Made by a program: the position numbers and the translations under genes. From CAYWBI01 sp964456445 (lineage in GTDB: Bacteria > Calditrichota > Calditrichia > Calditrichales > J004): a stretch of 10,649 nt of DNA. The DNA lies in the NCBI GenBank assembly GCA_964456445.1, contig CAYWBI010000131.1:1-10649 (forward strand). Reading direction: 5' to 3'. A model generated the notes under the pieces. That model had not been told where the DNA came from and ran no database searches. It worked only from the letters and a program-made list of their open reading frames with translations. Shown one piece after another: positions 1-7,810 of this stretch (position 1 is the first letter of the stretch; each line of letters opens with the position of its first letter).

Positions 1-50
1 ATGTTCATTAAAAGGCGTATTCTATTTCCACACAAAAACCAGTAGAGCCA

Positions 51-161
51 AAAAACTTAGCGTCACAGCAACTTGGCGGTAAAAAATGAAATCTAAAAAG
101 TTGGCGATAAACATTGAAGTCATAATTTAGAACACAAAGCGTCATTTAGATGAATAGTTAC
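51..161. repeat. Dispersed repeat, copy 1
   Basis: This stretch matches 5460-5567 almost base for base after a few substitutions and one 3-base gap. Shared blocks include aaaaacttagcg, tctaaaaagttggcga, attgaagtca and atttagaa, in the same order and on the same strand. The copy here lacks the left inverted-repeat arm found before copy 2. It does not encode a protein. The sequence resembles the widespread intergenic 'ctttgcggt' repeats of Bacteroidota-like genomes; that family link is from memory and not verified. The two copies flank the bshC and spt genes as direct repeats. Confidence 0.75.
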
Positions 162-315
162 AAATTAACTTCAATAAAATCAAAGCTAATAATTTTAATT
201 TTCAAAACAACCGGACACGAGTGATTGATGCGGAGACCGCTTGCGGTTTGCCCGGATCATAGGATCTGTTTCCACTTCACGGTTATTTGTTTTTGGTGGC
301 CTCAAACATACGGTA
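162..315. other. Non-coding stretch with a short palindrome
   Basis: No gene is visible. The region is AT-rich on the left and contains a small perfect hairpin, ACCGC-TT-GCGGT, at 236-247. It lies downstream of the minus-strand operon that ends at 316. No run of U follows the hairpin in the minus direction, so a rho-independent terminator is not convincing. Confidence 0.4.
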
Positions 316-570
316 CTACTTCTTTTTATTAAACCATGTCTTAACTTTGCGGCGAAGTTTAACCATTAGGCCGGGTTTTAACAGGGCAACGGCAAATACG
401 ATTAACAACAGGCCGGGAATAACGGGGATCACAAATCCAAATAACCCGACAATTATAAGCAGACCGGCCCAATAATATTTTTTACGCGCAAAATGCCGGA
501 TGTCTTCCCACAGGGCCGGACGCTCGTCGTTTATTTTTTGCGGCAGGTTGTTTTTATGCTCGTCATTCAT
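316..570 (-). CDS. Small membrane protein of unknown function
   Basis: This is an 84-residue protein, last gene of the minus-strand group. It has a charged N-terminus (residues 1-32), then two hydrophobic segments at about 33-50 and 52-66, joined by a Pro-rich turn (IPVIPG), and a very basic C-terminal tail (KLRRKVKTWFNKKK). The arrangement is reminiscent of small 'PGPGW'-type inner-membrane proteins, but the motif is not identical and I do not assign it to a family. The ATG at 570 is preceded in frame by a GTG at 573; either could be the start, and neither has a clear ribosome binding site. The bshC stop is about ten bases upstream, so co-transcription and translational coupling are likely. 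The basic tail predicts a cytoplasmic C-terminus. Confidence 0.65.
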   Translation of the reverse strand: MNDEHKNNLPQKINDERPALWEDIRHFARKKYYWAGLLIIVGLFGFVIPVIPGLLLIVFAVALLKPGLMVKLRRKVKTWFNKKK

Positions 571-579
571 CACGGTGTC

Positions 580-2190
580 TTATAAATTAAAGATGATGTG
601 TTGGCCATCTGCTTCGGCAAATTGTTCCTTTAGGGCCGAGATCCAATTTGTACCATAACGGGCCTGAAAATAAATGGCGCCGATCCGCCGTTCCTGTAAA
701 TATCCATCCGGGAAAACAGCATCATAAATCAGTTCGAGATGACTGCGTGCAAGGGTATTCTTTTCATCCATGCTACGCATCAGGCGGTTATGGAGTTTTT
801 CTAAATTTCCGTTTATGCCACGAAATGTTTTGTTTACCGGCCCCTGTAACGTTGGGTCAAGTGTACTTGTCTGTTTGCTTAACGTACCGGACGCCTCGTT
901 TAATTGATTGTAAAGGGCGCTGAAAACCTGGTTGAAGCCGGCGAAATCCAATACTTTTAAAAATTCCGCTATAAAAGTTTCCTTATTGCCTGTGATGTCC
1001 TGAACACGTATCCGATATTTTTTTAACAGACGCTGAATGCGGGGTTCCAATAAGGTGACCGATCGGCGCAATTGTACCTGGGGCATCGTCAAGCCCATGA
1101 GGTTAAAAGCCCTTGTGGTCTGGGCCCAATAGGCAACTTCTGCCCCGCCGCCAATGTAGGAAACGGTTGGTAACAGCCAGCTTTGCCATAAGGGGCGGGT
1201 AAGCACGGTGGATGAAAACCACTGCGGATGTTCACCTGCCAGCAGGGTCAGACTCTCCGCGCTGTATTCCACATCGGCGGTTTTGGCCTTAAATCGTTTG
1301 TTCTCTTTTAAAAGATGGATGCGCGGCCCATTTTGATGACTTAGAAAAATATAACTCCGGCCGGCCTGGAAGTGAACCTGTGGGGAATAGCCGTTCTGAG
1401 ATATCTGTTCCGTGGATTGCTGAAAAGCTTTCACAATCGCGTTGTTTTCGCTTATCAATTTTTCAAAAAATGGTCGGCTTGCAGTTTTTATCCCTTCGGT
1501 GCCGGCATTGAACAGCAGCAGGCCTTGTTCGCTGAACAATTCCCCGAGATGCGCGGCAAAGGTTGTTAACCAGTCGGCCCCGGGTTGATAGGCGTCATTC
1601 AAAAACGCCCATATTCCATCGTTTGTTGTGGATGTCTTTAAGGCGTCCCGCAGATTATCCATCAGTGTAAGTATCCCGGTCGAAAAACGGCGTTTGTTCA
1701 TCGATAGGCCGCTTTCCCCGCTGGTTTCTGCCAATGACAGTTGCAGGGGGCTGCCGTCCTGACCGAAAACCGAAAGGTGGTTCACTTCTGCGAAATCATG
1801 ATCTTCCCCTTCCAGCCAAAAAACGGGCACATAATAATAGCCATTATCCAGACCGTTTAATTTACGGGCCCTTTCGATCGCTGTAAGTATTTTATAAAGT
1901 GTGTATAGGGGCGAAACCATCAGCCCCATTTGCTGACCCGTTACGACAAACAATGTTTTGTCTTTTGTGATATTATTGAGAACGCCTTGTACCGATGAAT
2001 CTATGCGCGGACGGTTTTGTTCGATCAGTTGTTCAATAATCCCGGCAGAGGGATAGCTCTCCATAATCCTATCGGATAACTCTTTCCAGTCCGGTTTCAG
2101 CGCCGTCCCATATAGTTGGTATGCCTCGGGTTTTTGATTGAGATAATCATCGACCAATGGCGTATTCTTTATAAAGGGCGCAGAAGTCAT
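580..2190 (-). CDS. bshC: Bacillithiol biosynthesis cysteine-adding enzyme BshC
   Basis: BshC is the putative cysteine ligase for the last step of bacillithiol synthesis, joining cysteine to GlcN-malate in the cytoplasm. The 536-residue length fits the family. Hallmarks are visible: TGQQ-x-GL near residues 84-90 followed by SPLYTLYK, then VPVFWLEGEDHDFAEVNH near 121-138, and a C-terminal helical region rich in Leu, Lys and Glu that fits the family's coiled coil. The frame stays open upstream to a TTG at 2214, but the ATG at 2190 is preferred because an AAAGGA Shine-Dalgarno lies a few bases before it. It follows the methyltransferase gene by 67 bases. BshA and BshB, which make the earlier intermediates, are not in this window. 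Identification is confident; the biochemical role of the family itself is inferred from genetics in Bacillus. Confidence 0.93.
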   Translation of the reverse strand: MTSAPFIKNTPLVDDYLNQKPEAYQLYGTALKPDWKELSDRIMESYPSAGIIEQLIEQNRPRIDSSVQGVLNNITKDKTLFVVTGQQMGLMVSPLYTLYKILTAIERARKLNGLDNGYYYVPVFWLEGEDHDFAEVNHLSVFGQDGSPLQLSLAETSGESGLSMNKRRFSTGILTLMDNLRDALKTSTTNDGIWAFLNDAYQPGADWLTTFAAHLGELFSEQGLLLFNAGTEGIKTASRPFFEKLISENNAIVKAFQQSTEQISQNGYSPQVHFQAGRSYIFLSHQNGPRIHLLKENKRFKAKTADVEYSAESLTLLAGEHPQWFSSTVLTRPLWQSWLLPTVSYIGGGAEVAYWAQTTRAFNLMGLTMPQVQLRRSVTLLEPRIQRLLKKYRIRVQDITGNKETFIAEFLKVLDFAGFNQVFSALYNQLNEASGTLSKQTSTLDPTLQGPVNKTFRGINGNLEKLHNRLMRSMDEKNTLARSHLELIYDAVFPDGYLQERRIGAIYFQARYGTNWISALKEQFAEADGQHIIFNL

Positions 2191-2257
2191 GGAATCCTTT
2201 AAGTTTGATGTCAAGATGGTAAAGGGTTTGTAGATTTAAAATATCCAGGGTATGGCG

Positions 2258-3007
2258 TCAGTCTTTTATCCCAATAAAAATCATTCGTCGCGAGTCAGCT
2301 CTGTATGCATCCCCAAGATAATTTCCATAGGCGCTGATTATTTTAATACCGGCCCTGCGCAGCAGATGGGAAAGCTCACTAAAAGAGAACAGACGAACGG
2401 ACTCATAGAATATACGCTGTTCATCGTTTTGATGCAGTGAAATTTTTTTATATACCCGTCCGTTATCGATCCAGCGTATTTCGTCCACCTGCATGTCTTC
2501 CACCTGTCTTTTACCTTTTGGTTTAAGGTGTTCACGTACATAGCCGGCGTTCAGATAGTCCAGAACAAGATATCCACCCTTCTTCAACATTTTCGCCATG
2601 TCCATGGCTACTTCTTCGTGCTGCGCATCGTTGTCAAAATATCCGAAAGACGTAAACAGGCTAAGGATAAGGTCAAAAGGTTTATTAAATGGCAGGTGGC
2701 GCATATCTCCGCGGATAAGGGCGGGCCAGGATTTTAAGGCATTGTCCGTCTTCTGTTTGGCGGCAACCCGCAGCAAATGTTCCGAGAGGTCCAGCCCAAA
2801 TATTTTTTGCACATGAGGCAACAAGGCAAAGGCATGCCGTCCGTTTCCGCAGCCTAAATCGAGTACCCGCATATCATAATCCAAAGGGACGTTTGCACGG
2901 ATAAGCCCGATTAGCGCCCGGGCGTCACTGCTGTCCCTATGTTTGTAAACGGTAAGATAATCTTCGCCAAACCATTCCCGGTACCAGTTTTTTTTAAAGC
3001 CATCCAT
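2258..3007 (-). CDS. Class I SAM-dependent methyltransferase
   Basis: This 249-residue protein has a Rossmann-type SAM-binding fold. Motif I is VLDLGCGNGRHAF at residues 48-60, the acidic end of strand 2 is GLDLS further on, and GDMRHLPF is the usual motif around the adenine-contacting residues; FDLILSLFTSFGYF is the strand-4 region. It looks like a Methyltransf_25/11-type small-molecule methyltransferase; the substrate cannot be read from the sequence. The start ATG lies inside the end of the epimerase gene in another frame (14-base overlap), a strong sign of an operon and coupled translation. Because it sits between a possible lipid reductase and bshC, it could act on a lipid, a sugar or a thiol; none is favoured by the sequence. 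Confidence 0.85.
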   Translation of the reverse strand: MDGFKKNWYREWFGEDYLTVYKHRDSSDARALIGLIRANVPLDYDMRVLDLGCGNGRHAFALLPHVQKIFGLDLSEHLLRVAAKQKTDNALKSWPALIRGDMRHLPFNKPFDLILSLFTSFGYFDNDAQHEEVAMDMAKMLKKGGYLVLDYLNAGYVREHLKPKGKRQVEDMQVDEIRWIDNGRVYKKISLHQNDEQRIFYESVRLFSFSELSHLLRRAGIKIISAYGNYLGDAYRADSRRMIFIGIKD

Positions 3008-3974
3008 GCGCGCTGTACCAATTTAATGTTTCCTGAATATTTTCGGAAAAACTGTTTTGTGGATTAAAGCCCAATTCCGTCCGGGCTTTTTTGGAACTGC
3101 ACACCCAAAATTCCTGACGCATTTCTATTACCTTTTGGCGGGAAAGAATCCCGGGTTTTTTACGAAATTTTCCAATGTAATCCGCCGAGCCTGCCATAAA
3201 TTTCATCAGGGCAAGCGGGATCGTGATATGAACCGCTCTTTTCCCAAGAATATCCAGCGTGATCCGTGCCATTTCGCCCCAGGAGTAGGGATATTGGTCG
3301 CATAAAAAATACTTTTGCCCGGTGGACTTTTTGTTTTCAGCGGCCAGGATGATACCTTCGGCAAGATCTTTTACATACACCATACTGGTAAAACGGTCCT
3401 TGCCCTGTAAGACGGGAATAATACCATGTTTCACTGCTTTAAAGAAACCCAAAACATCCGTATCCCGCGGGCCAAATACCGTACTGGGCATCACAATGGT
3501 TGTGGGGATATCCGCAAAATGATTTTCGACAAAATGCTGGGTGTGCAGTTTACTTCTGCCATAGTAGGTGAGTGGATTGGGCGTCGATTCTTCACTGATA
3601 GGTTCCAGCCCCTCGCTTGGGCCGTAAGCCGCCTGGGAACTTACAAATAAAAATCTTTTTAGCCGGATTTTCTGTTCTAAAATAGTGTCCACAAGGTTTT
3701 TTGTCGCCTCAACATTGCCACGGTAATAACCATTTTCATCCAGCGCCTTGGTAACCCCCGCCAAATGATAAACATAGTCCGCCTCACGCAGGGCAGGGGC
3801 AATGCTGCGTTTATCCAAAAGGCTGCCATAGACAAATTTTACATCGAGATTTGCAAGCCAGCGCAGCGATGAAGACGAACGCACAAAGCAATGGACTTCG
3901 TACCCGCGTTTTACGAGGGATTCAGCAAGATGACTGCCAACAAAGCCACTGGCTCCGGTTAGTAATATTTTCAT
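2994..3974 (-). CDS. Extended SDR NAD(P)-dependent epimerase/reductase (possible CerR-like)
   Basis: This is a 326-residue extended short-chain dehydrogenase. The N-terminal dinucleotide motif GASGFVG is at residues 7-13, the conserved VSSQAAYG serine strand at 111-118, and the catalytic YxxxK is Y138-GRS-K142. The C-terminal third is the variable substrate domain. Such proteins are annotated as NAD-dependent epimerase/dehydratase. In Caulobacter the ceramide reductase CerR belongs to this class and is encoded near spt. Here the gene is divergent from an spt-like gene, so reduction of 3-keto-ceramide is a reasonable inference, but a nucleotide-sugar epimerase or another 3-keto reductase cannot be excluded. 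The gene starts with ATG at 3974 with only a weak A-rich ribosome binding site, and it heads the minus-strand operon. Confidence 0.85.
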   Translation of the reverse strand: MKILLTGASGFVGSHLAESLVKRGYEVHCFVRSSSSLRWLANLDVKFVYGSLLDKRSIAPALREADYVYHLAGVTKALDENGYYRGNVEATKNLVDTILEQKIRLKRFLFVSSQAAYGPSEGLEPISEESTPNPLTYYGRSKLHTQHFVENHFADIPTTIVMPSTVFGPRDTDVLGFFKAVKHGIIPVLQGKDRFTSMVYVKDLAEGIILAAENKKSTGQKYFLCDQYPYSWGEMARITLDILGKRAVHITIPLALMKFMAGSADYIGKFRKKPGILSRQKVIEMRQEFWVCSSKKARTELGFNPQNSFSENIQETLNWYSAHGWL

Positions 3975-4129
3975 GTCTTTTTCTGTCCGGTTCTGTTGGT
4001 TGTATTAAAATTTAATCTTGTTAAGCATAATGTTTGTTAGGTTTATGTTAAAAAAATTTAGACTTTTTGGCAAACTCTTTTATATATTACTGTTACTCGC
4101 AAAATCCACCAATTGAAACAGGAATATGT
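3975..4129. promoter_or_regulatory. Divergent promoter region between epimerase and spt
   Basis: The 155-bp AT-rich gap separates two divergent genes and must hold promoters for both. A plus-strand candidate is TTAGAC followed after 17 bases by TATATA, a modest match to sigma70. The ribosome binding site of spt, CAGGAA near 4119-4124, is clear. No convincing minus-strand promoter or operator palindrome was found. Confidence 0.35.
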
Positions 4130-5317
4130 ATGGACATTTTTACCAAGTGTAAGCAGTATCGGCGTGCCCAGGACGCTATCGACGGCGGTTATTATATTTA
4201 CTTTATTCCCATCACCGGGAATGACGGTCCGGTAGTTACCATGGATGGACGTGAAATGATCATGATTGGTTCCAATAATTATCTTGGCCTGACTCATGAT
4301 GACCGTGTTGTTGAAGCCGCGGTCCGCGCCACTGAAAAGTACGGCACAAGTTGTTCCGGTTCACGTTTTTTAAACGGTACGCTGGATTTGCATCTGGAAC
4401 TGGAAGAACGCATTGCGCGCCTGATGGGCCGTGAAGCCGCATTGATCTTTAGTACCGGCTTTCAGACCAATCTTGGCGCTATATCCGCGGTGGCCAACCA
4501 TCGGGATGTGATTATCATGGACCGTTCCGATCATGCATCCATTTATGCCGGGGTGCAAGGGGCCGCGGGTTCAACGGTAAAACGCTATCAACATAACAAT
4601 ATGCAGGATCTGGAAAATGTTCTTTCACGGATTGATCCGGACAAGGGCAAGCTGATCGTTAGCGATGGCGTTTTTAGCATGGAAGGCGATCTGGTGCATT
4701 TGGACGAGATGACCCGCATAGCCAAAAAATATAATGCCCGGGTTTATATCGATGAAGCCCATGGTGTGGGTGTGCTTGGTGCAAAGGGGCGTGGGGCCTG
4801 TGAGCATTTGGGGCATGAAGATGACGTCGATTTGGTGATGAGCACCTTTAGCAAATCATTTGCTTCTCTCGGCGGGTTTGTTTGTGGCGAGAAGTATGTG
4901 GTCGATTATATAAAACACACGGCCAGTTCGCTTATTTTTAGCGCGTCGCCCCCGCCGGGTGCAACGGCAGCGGCGTTAAAGTCACTCGATATTATAGAAC
5001 AGGAACCCGAACGACGTGAAAAACTGATCGACAACGGCAGATATATGCGCAGCGAGCTTAAACGTTTGGGTTTTGATGCCGGGGCGGATTCCATTGCACC
5101 CATCATTCCCATTTACATCCATGATGAAAAGAAAACCTTTGCCCTGTGGCGTGGATTGTTTGACGCAGGCGTTTACAGTAACGCGGTGGTAAGCCCCGCC
5201 GTTCCGCCAACCGAATCATTGATCCGCACCAGCTATATGGCCACTCATACACGTCCGCAATTGGACCGTTGTTTGCAAATTATCAAGGATGTTGGGCAGG
5301 GTCTGGGTATCATTTAA
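4130..5317 (+). CDS. spt: Serine palmitoyltransferase-like alpha-oxoamine synthase
   Basis: This PLP enzyme condenses an amino acid with an acyl-CoA or acyl-ACP. At 395 residues it has the normal length of the KBL/AONS/SPT family. The PLP lysine is K242 in STFSKS, the PLP-contacting DEAH is at 208-211, and the cofactor-stacking histidine is probably H135 in DHASIYAG. The stretches KYGTSCSGSRFLNGTLDLH and LIFSASPPPGATAAAL strongly resemble the SPT of Bacteroidota (Bacteroides BT_0870 type, from memory), more than KBL or BioF. The frame is open back to a TTG at 4067, but the ATG at 4130 has a CAGGAA ribosome binding site about six bases upstream and gives the family's usual length. Its neighbours, a divergent SDR reductase and a downstream YghO-like GNAT, support a sphingolipid role. 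Glycine C-acetyltransferase or 8-amino-7-oxononanoate synthase are the alternatives. Confidence 0.88.
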   Translation: MDIFTKCKQYRRAQDAIDGGYYIYFIPITGNDGPVVTMDGREMIMIGSNNYLGLTHDDRVVEAAVRATEKYGTSCSGSRFLNGTLDLHLELEERIARLMGREAALIFSTGFQTNLGAISAVANHRDVIIMDRSDHASIYAGVQGAAGSTVKRYQHNNMQDLENVLSRIDPDKGKLIVSDGVFSMEGDLVHLDEMTRIAKKYNARVYIDEAHGVGVLGAKGRGACEHLGHEDDVDLVMSTFSKSFASLGGFVCGEKYVVDYIKHTASSLIFSASPPPGATAAALKSLDIIEQEPERREKLIDNGRYMRSELKRLGFDAGADSIAPIIPIYIHDEKKTFALWRGLFDAGVYSNAVVSPAVPPTESLIRTSYMATHTRPQLDRCLQIIKDVGQGLGII

Positions 5318-5426
5318 ACGGCGGTTTGGATAAAATCACTAAGCCTTGCCCTACTGCAACTATGTACCTAAATCAAAAGTTAATGCGAATCAATAATACT
5401 TACAAGAATATAACGTTTGGTTGATA

Positions 5427-5489
5427 ACCGCAAAGACGGGAAGTGGCAAAGAAAATCTTAAAAACTTAGCGCCTTCGTGACTTTGCGGT
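5427..5489. repeat. Imperfect inverted repeat in the spt-GNAT gap
   Basis: ACCGCAAAG at 5427-5435 is the exact complement of CTTTGCGGT at 5481-5489. Extending inward, 16 of 21 positions pair. The right arm is the left end of dispersed repeat copy 2, so this may be the terminal hairpin of the repeat element. It could also act as a processing or attenuation structure between the two genes; no U-run follows it. Confidence 0.6.
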
Positions 5490-5567
5490 AAAAAAAATCT
5501 AAAAAGTTGGCGACAAATATTGAAGTCAAAATTTAGAAGATAAGGCGTCATTGAGCTGAATCGTAAC
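5460..5567. repeat. Dispersed repeat, copy 2
   Basis: This is the second copy of the repeat at 51-161, in the same orientation. It fills much of the 289-bp gap between spt and the GNAT gene and ends about 25 bases before that gene's ribosome binding site. The two copies are diverged mainly in their first 30 bases. This copy also carries an inverted-repeat partner upstream (5427-5435) that copy 1 lacks. Confidence 0.75.
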
Positions 5568-5606
5568 GTCCTATGTACCATTGGCTTTATAAAAGGAGAT
5601 TGGATC

Positions 5607-6740
5607 ATGTCTATTGAAGTTATCGCGGTGCAAAATAAAAAAGATAAAAAACGTTTTATCGATTTTGAGTGGCAGATAAACAAAAACACGCCCAATTGGA
5701 TCAGCCCGTTGTACATGGAACGCCAAAAGGTATTGGATACCAGGAAAAACCCGTTTTATCAACATGCAAAAATCCAGCTTTTTTTGGGATTTAAAGAGGG
5801 CCGCCTGGCCGGACGTATTGCCGCTGTTACAAACCAAAACCATAATGATTTCCATGAAGATAACAGCGGTTTTTGGGGATTCTTCGAGTGCGTCGATGAC
5901 GCGGAGGTTGCCGGGGCCTTGTTCGATGCGGCACGTGACTGGCTAAAAGCCGAGGGAAAAGACGCCATGCTGGGCCCGATGAACCCGTCCACAAATGATG
6001 AATGCGGGATGCTGGTCGATGGATTTGATACACCGCCTTATTTGATGATGACCCATAACCCCACCTATTATCCGGCGCTTGTGGAAGCATGCGGGATGAC
6101 CAAGGCAAAAGATTTATATGCCTGGTTGGTCTCCACGGAAACAGCAAAGGCGCACAGCTCCGAAAAATTGAGCCGGGTTGCTGATAAGATTATGCAAAAA
6201 TATAAACTGACGATCCGTAATATTCGGGTAAAAAACATCAAGAGTGAAGTACCTGCCTTAAAAGAGGTATATAATAATGCCTGGAGCAGAAACTGGGGTT
6301 TTGTTCCCTTTACCGACGCCGAGTTTGACGCCATTGCCGCCGACTTAAAAGATATCGCCGATGAGGATTTTCTTTTTATGGCGGAGAAAGAAGGCGAGCC
6401 TATTGGCTTTGGGATAAGCCTGCCTAACATAAACGAGATAATGGCCCGTATCCCCAATGGAAAATTGTTGCCCTTCGGTATTTTTAAATTATTGACGGGT
6501 ATGAAAAAAATAAAAACCGTGCGCACGATAATCCTTGGGGTAAAGAAGGAATACCAGCATATCGGTTTAGGCGCCATCTTCTATCTGAAATCCATCCAGG
6601 CCGCGGAACGAAAAGGTTTGTGGGGCGGCGAGATGTCCTGGATTTTGGAAGACAATATCCCCATGAACAAGGCCATCGAAGGTTTTGGTTCCAAACGCTA
6701 TAAAACCTACCGCATTTATAGTCAGTCCTTTACGGGGTAA
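5607..6740 (+). CDS. YghO-like GNAT acyltransferase (possible bacterial ceramide synthase)
   Basis: This 377-residue protein belongs to the large GNAT-type family annotated as YghO-like. Family signatures are visible: NPFYQHA (48-54), GRLAGRIAAVTNQNHNDFH (65-83), GFFECVDD (91-98) and GPMNPSTNDECG (123-134), followed by MMTHNPTYYP. The C-terminal half holds a second acetyltransferase-like region, including a GVKKEYQHIGLG segment that fits an acyl-CoA pyrophosphate loop. In Caulobacter the bacterial ceramide synthase bCerS, which N-acylates 3-ketosphinganine, is a member of this family. Location just downstream of spt supports the same role here; this remains inference. The start is firm: AAAGGAG at 5592-5598 lies eight bases before the ATG. 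The gene ends 32 bases from the convergent integrase gene. Confidence 0.85.
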   Translation: MSIEVIAVQNKKDKKRFIDFEWQINKNTPNWISPLYMERQKVLDTRKNPFYQHAKIQLFLGFKEGRLAGRIAAVTNQNHNDFHEDNSGFWGFFECVDDAEVAGALFDAARDWLKAEGKDAMLGPMNPSTNDECGMLVDGFDTPPYLMMTHNPTYYPALVEACGMTKAKDLYAWLVSTETAKAHSSEKLSRVADKIMQKYKLTIRNIRVKNIKSEVPALKEVYNNAWSRNWGFVPFTDAEFDAIAADLKDIADEDFLFMAEKEGEPIGFGISLPNINEIMARIPNGKLLPFGIFKLLTGMKKIKTVRTIILGVKKEYQHIGLGAIFYLKSIQAAERKGLWGGEMSWILEDNIPMNKAIEGFGSKRYKTYRIYSQSFTG

Positions 6741-6772
6741 GCGCGTTCGGTGCACAGTATATGATTGTGTGT

Positions 6773-7468
6773 TTAGGTTTGCTTATCCAACGGGCTGTTT
6801 ACCCCTAAGCCGCCTTTGTTGAGAACGTGGGTATAAATCATGGTGGTTTTCACGTTTTTATGGCCTAAGAGTTCCTGAACAGTGCGTATATCGTATCCAT
6901 TCTCTAACAGATGGGTGGCGAAGCTATGACGCAGAGTGTGGCACCCGACAGGTTTATCGATGCCCGCTTCTCTGCGCGCTTGTGCGATATATTTTCTTAA
7001 AACCGATTCATGTTGATGGTGACGTCTTAATACATTGCTTCGGGGGTCCATAGATATCTTATCCGCCGGAAATAAAAACTGCCAGGCGAACTCTTTTGCC
7101 CGACCCGGATATTTTTTTGCCAGCGCATAGGGTAATTGAACAGCCCCATATCCATTGTGTATATCTTGTTGGTGGAGCGCCTTGACATTATTCATTTGTA
7201 TTATTAGCGCATTTTTAAGTTTTTCGGGTAGTATGGTTACCCGGTCTTTTTGGCCTTTTCCGGAACGGATCATAATTTGTCCTAAGTAAAAATCAATATC
7301 TTTTATTCTCAATCGCAAACACTCGATGTGGCGCATACCGGAGCCATAAAGCAGTGATGCCATCAATTTTGGTTTACCCTGCATGTGGGATAAGAGCACT
7401 TGTACTTCCTGGAAGGAAAGGACAACCGGCAGGCGTTTGGGCTTTTTTGCCCATGTGATGTTAGTCAT
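6773..7468 (-). CDS. intI: IntI C-terminal catalytic fragment
   Basis: From the first in-frame ATG this fragment has 231 residues and holds the complete tyrosine recombinase catalytic domain. The active-site set is intact: R46 (GSGMR), K71 (GKGQKDR), H177-x-x-R180 (HTLRH), H203 (LGH) and the nucleophile Y212 (TMIYTHV). The integrase frame actually extends 20 codons further upstream, to the insert boundary at 7528. No good ribosome binding site precedes the ATG at 7468, so expression would depend on reinitiation after the GIY-YIG stop at 7527-7529. It lacks most of the last helix of the core-binding domain if started at the ATG. Read it as the distal half of a broken gene, not a stand-alone enzyme. 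Confidence 0.8.
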   Translation of the reverse strand: MTNITWAKKPKRLPVVLSFQEVQVLLSHMQGKPKLMASLLYGSGMRHIECLRLRIKDIDFYLGQIMIRSGKGQKDRVTILPEKLKNALIIQMNNVKALHQQDIHNGYGAVQLPYALAKKYPGRAKEFAWQFLFPADKISMDPRSNVLRRHHQHESVLRKYIAQARREAGIDKPVGCHTLRHSFATHLLENGYDIRTVQELLGHKNVKTTMIYTHVLNKGGLGVNSPLDKQT

Positions 7469-7526
7469 TTGCCCAAAGGGTTGGTTGAGAATTTCTTTAT
7501 ATAAAAAATTGATGGCGTTCAGGGCT

Positions 7527-7787
7527 TTACCCGGTGAGATAGTTGGCGATTCGATTTTTAATGTACCGCTTACCCCATGAAGATTTTAAATACTTTTCTC
7601 GTTTTGTAGCATCTTGTTGATTTAGACAGCCTTCCCAATAAATCAGTTTAAGCGGTCGTCTGTATTTTGTAGAGTCAACAAGTCCCTTATTATGGCTTAA
7701 AATTCTCTTATTTAAATCTGATGAATACCCTACATAAAAATTATGATCTTTTTCTGAAAGCAGTACATAAACATAATAGTATTTCAT
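7527..7787 (-). CDS. GIY-YIG endonuclease inside the integrase gene
   Basis: This 86-residue single-domain protein is a GIY-YIG nuclease of the small UPF0213/YhbQ-like type. The two tyrosine motifs are YVYVL (residues 5-9) and FYVGY (17-21). The catalytic arginine is R28 (NKRILSH), and the metal-binding glutamate is E64 (KREKYLK). STKYRRPLKLIYWEG and WGKRYIKNRI are typical of this group. No extra DNA-binding domain is present. It fills almost the whole insert: its ATG lies two bases after the stop that ends the integrase N-terminal fragment, and its last residues, YLTG and the stop codon, are encoded within the right terminal inverted repeat. Translation is probably coupled to intI. A role in moving the element is inferred from this placement and has not been shown. 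Confidence 0.88.
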   Translation of the reverse strand: MKYYYVYVLLSEKDHNFYVGYSSDLNKRILSHNKGLVDSTKYRRPLKLIYWEGCLNQQDATKREKYLKSSWGKRYIKNRIANYLTG

Positions 7788-7810
7788 CGTTAAGTTATCT
7801 CACTGGGTGA
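7529..7810 (-). mobile_element. Minimal GIY-YIG insertion element, about 282 bp
   Basis: The insert is bounded by imperfect inverted repeats at 7526-7541 (TTTACCCGGTGAGATA) and 7796-7811 (TATCTCACTGGGTGAA), which pair at 14 of 16 positions. It contains only the GIY-YIG gene. With boundaries at 7529 and 7810 its length is 282, a multiple of three, and the flanking codons join as ACA-CAA-AAT-AAA-GCC, giving TQNKALNA, the sequence expected for an intact integrase. The exact ends could shift by a base or two because the repeat runs into the flanking AT-rich bases. No clear target-site duplication is seen. No transposase is encoded, so movement would rely on the nuclease plus host repair, or on help from another element. 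Confidence 0.75.

Noticed and set aside
236..247. Hairpin ACCGC-TT-GCGGT as a terminator of the minus operon
   Set aside because: The stem is only five base pairs and no U-run follows it in the minus direction.
2191..2214. TTG start eight codons upstream for bshC
   Set aside because: It would cover the AAAGGA ribosome binding site that serves the ATG at 2190.
4067..4129. TTG start 21 codons upstream for spt
   Set aside because: The added residues do not resemble the family N-terminus, and the ATG at 4130 has its own ribosome binding site and gives the normal length.
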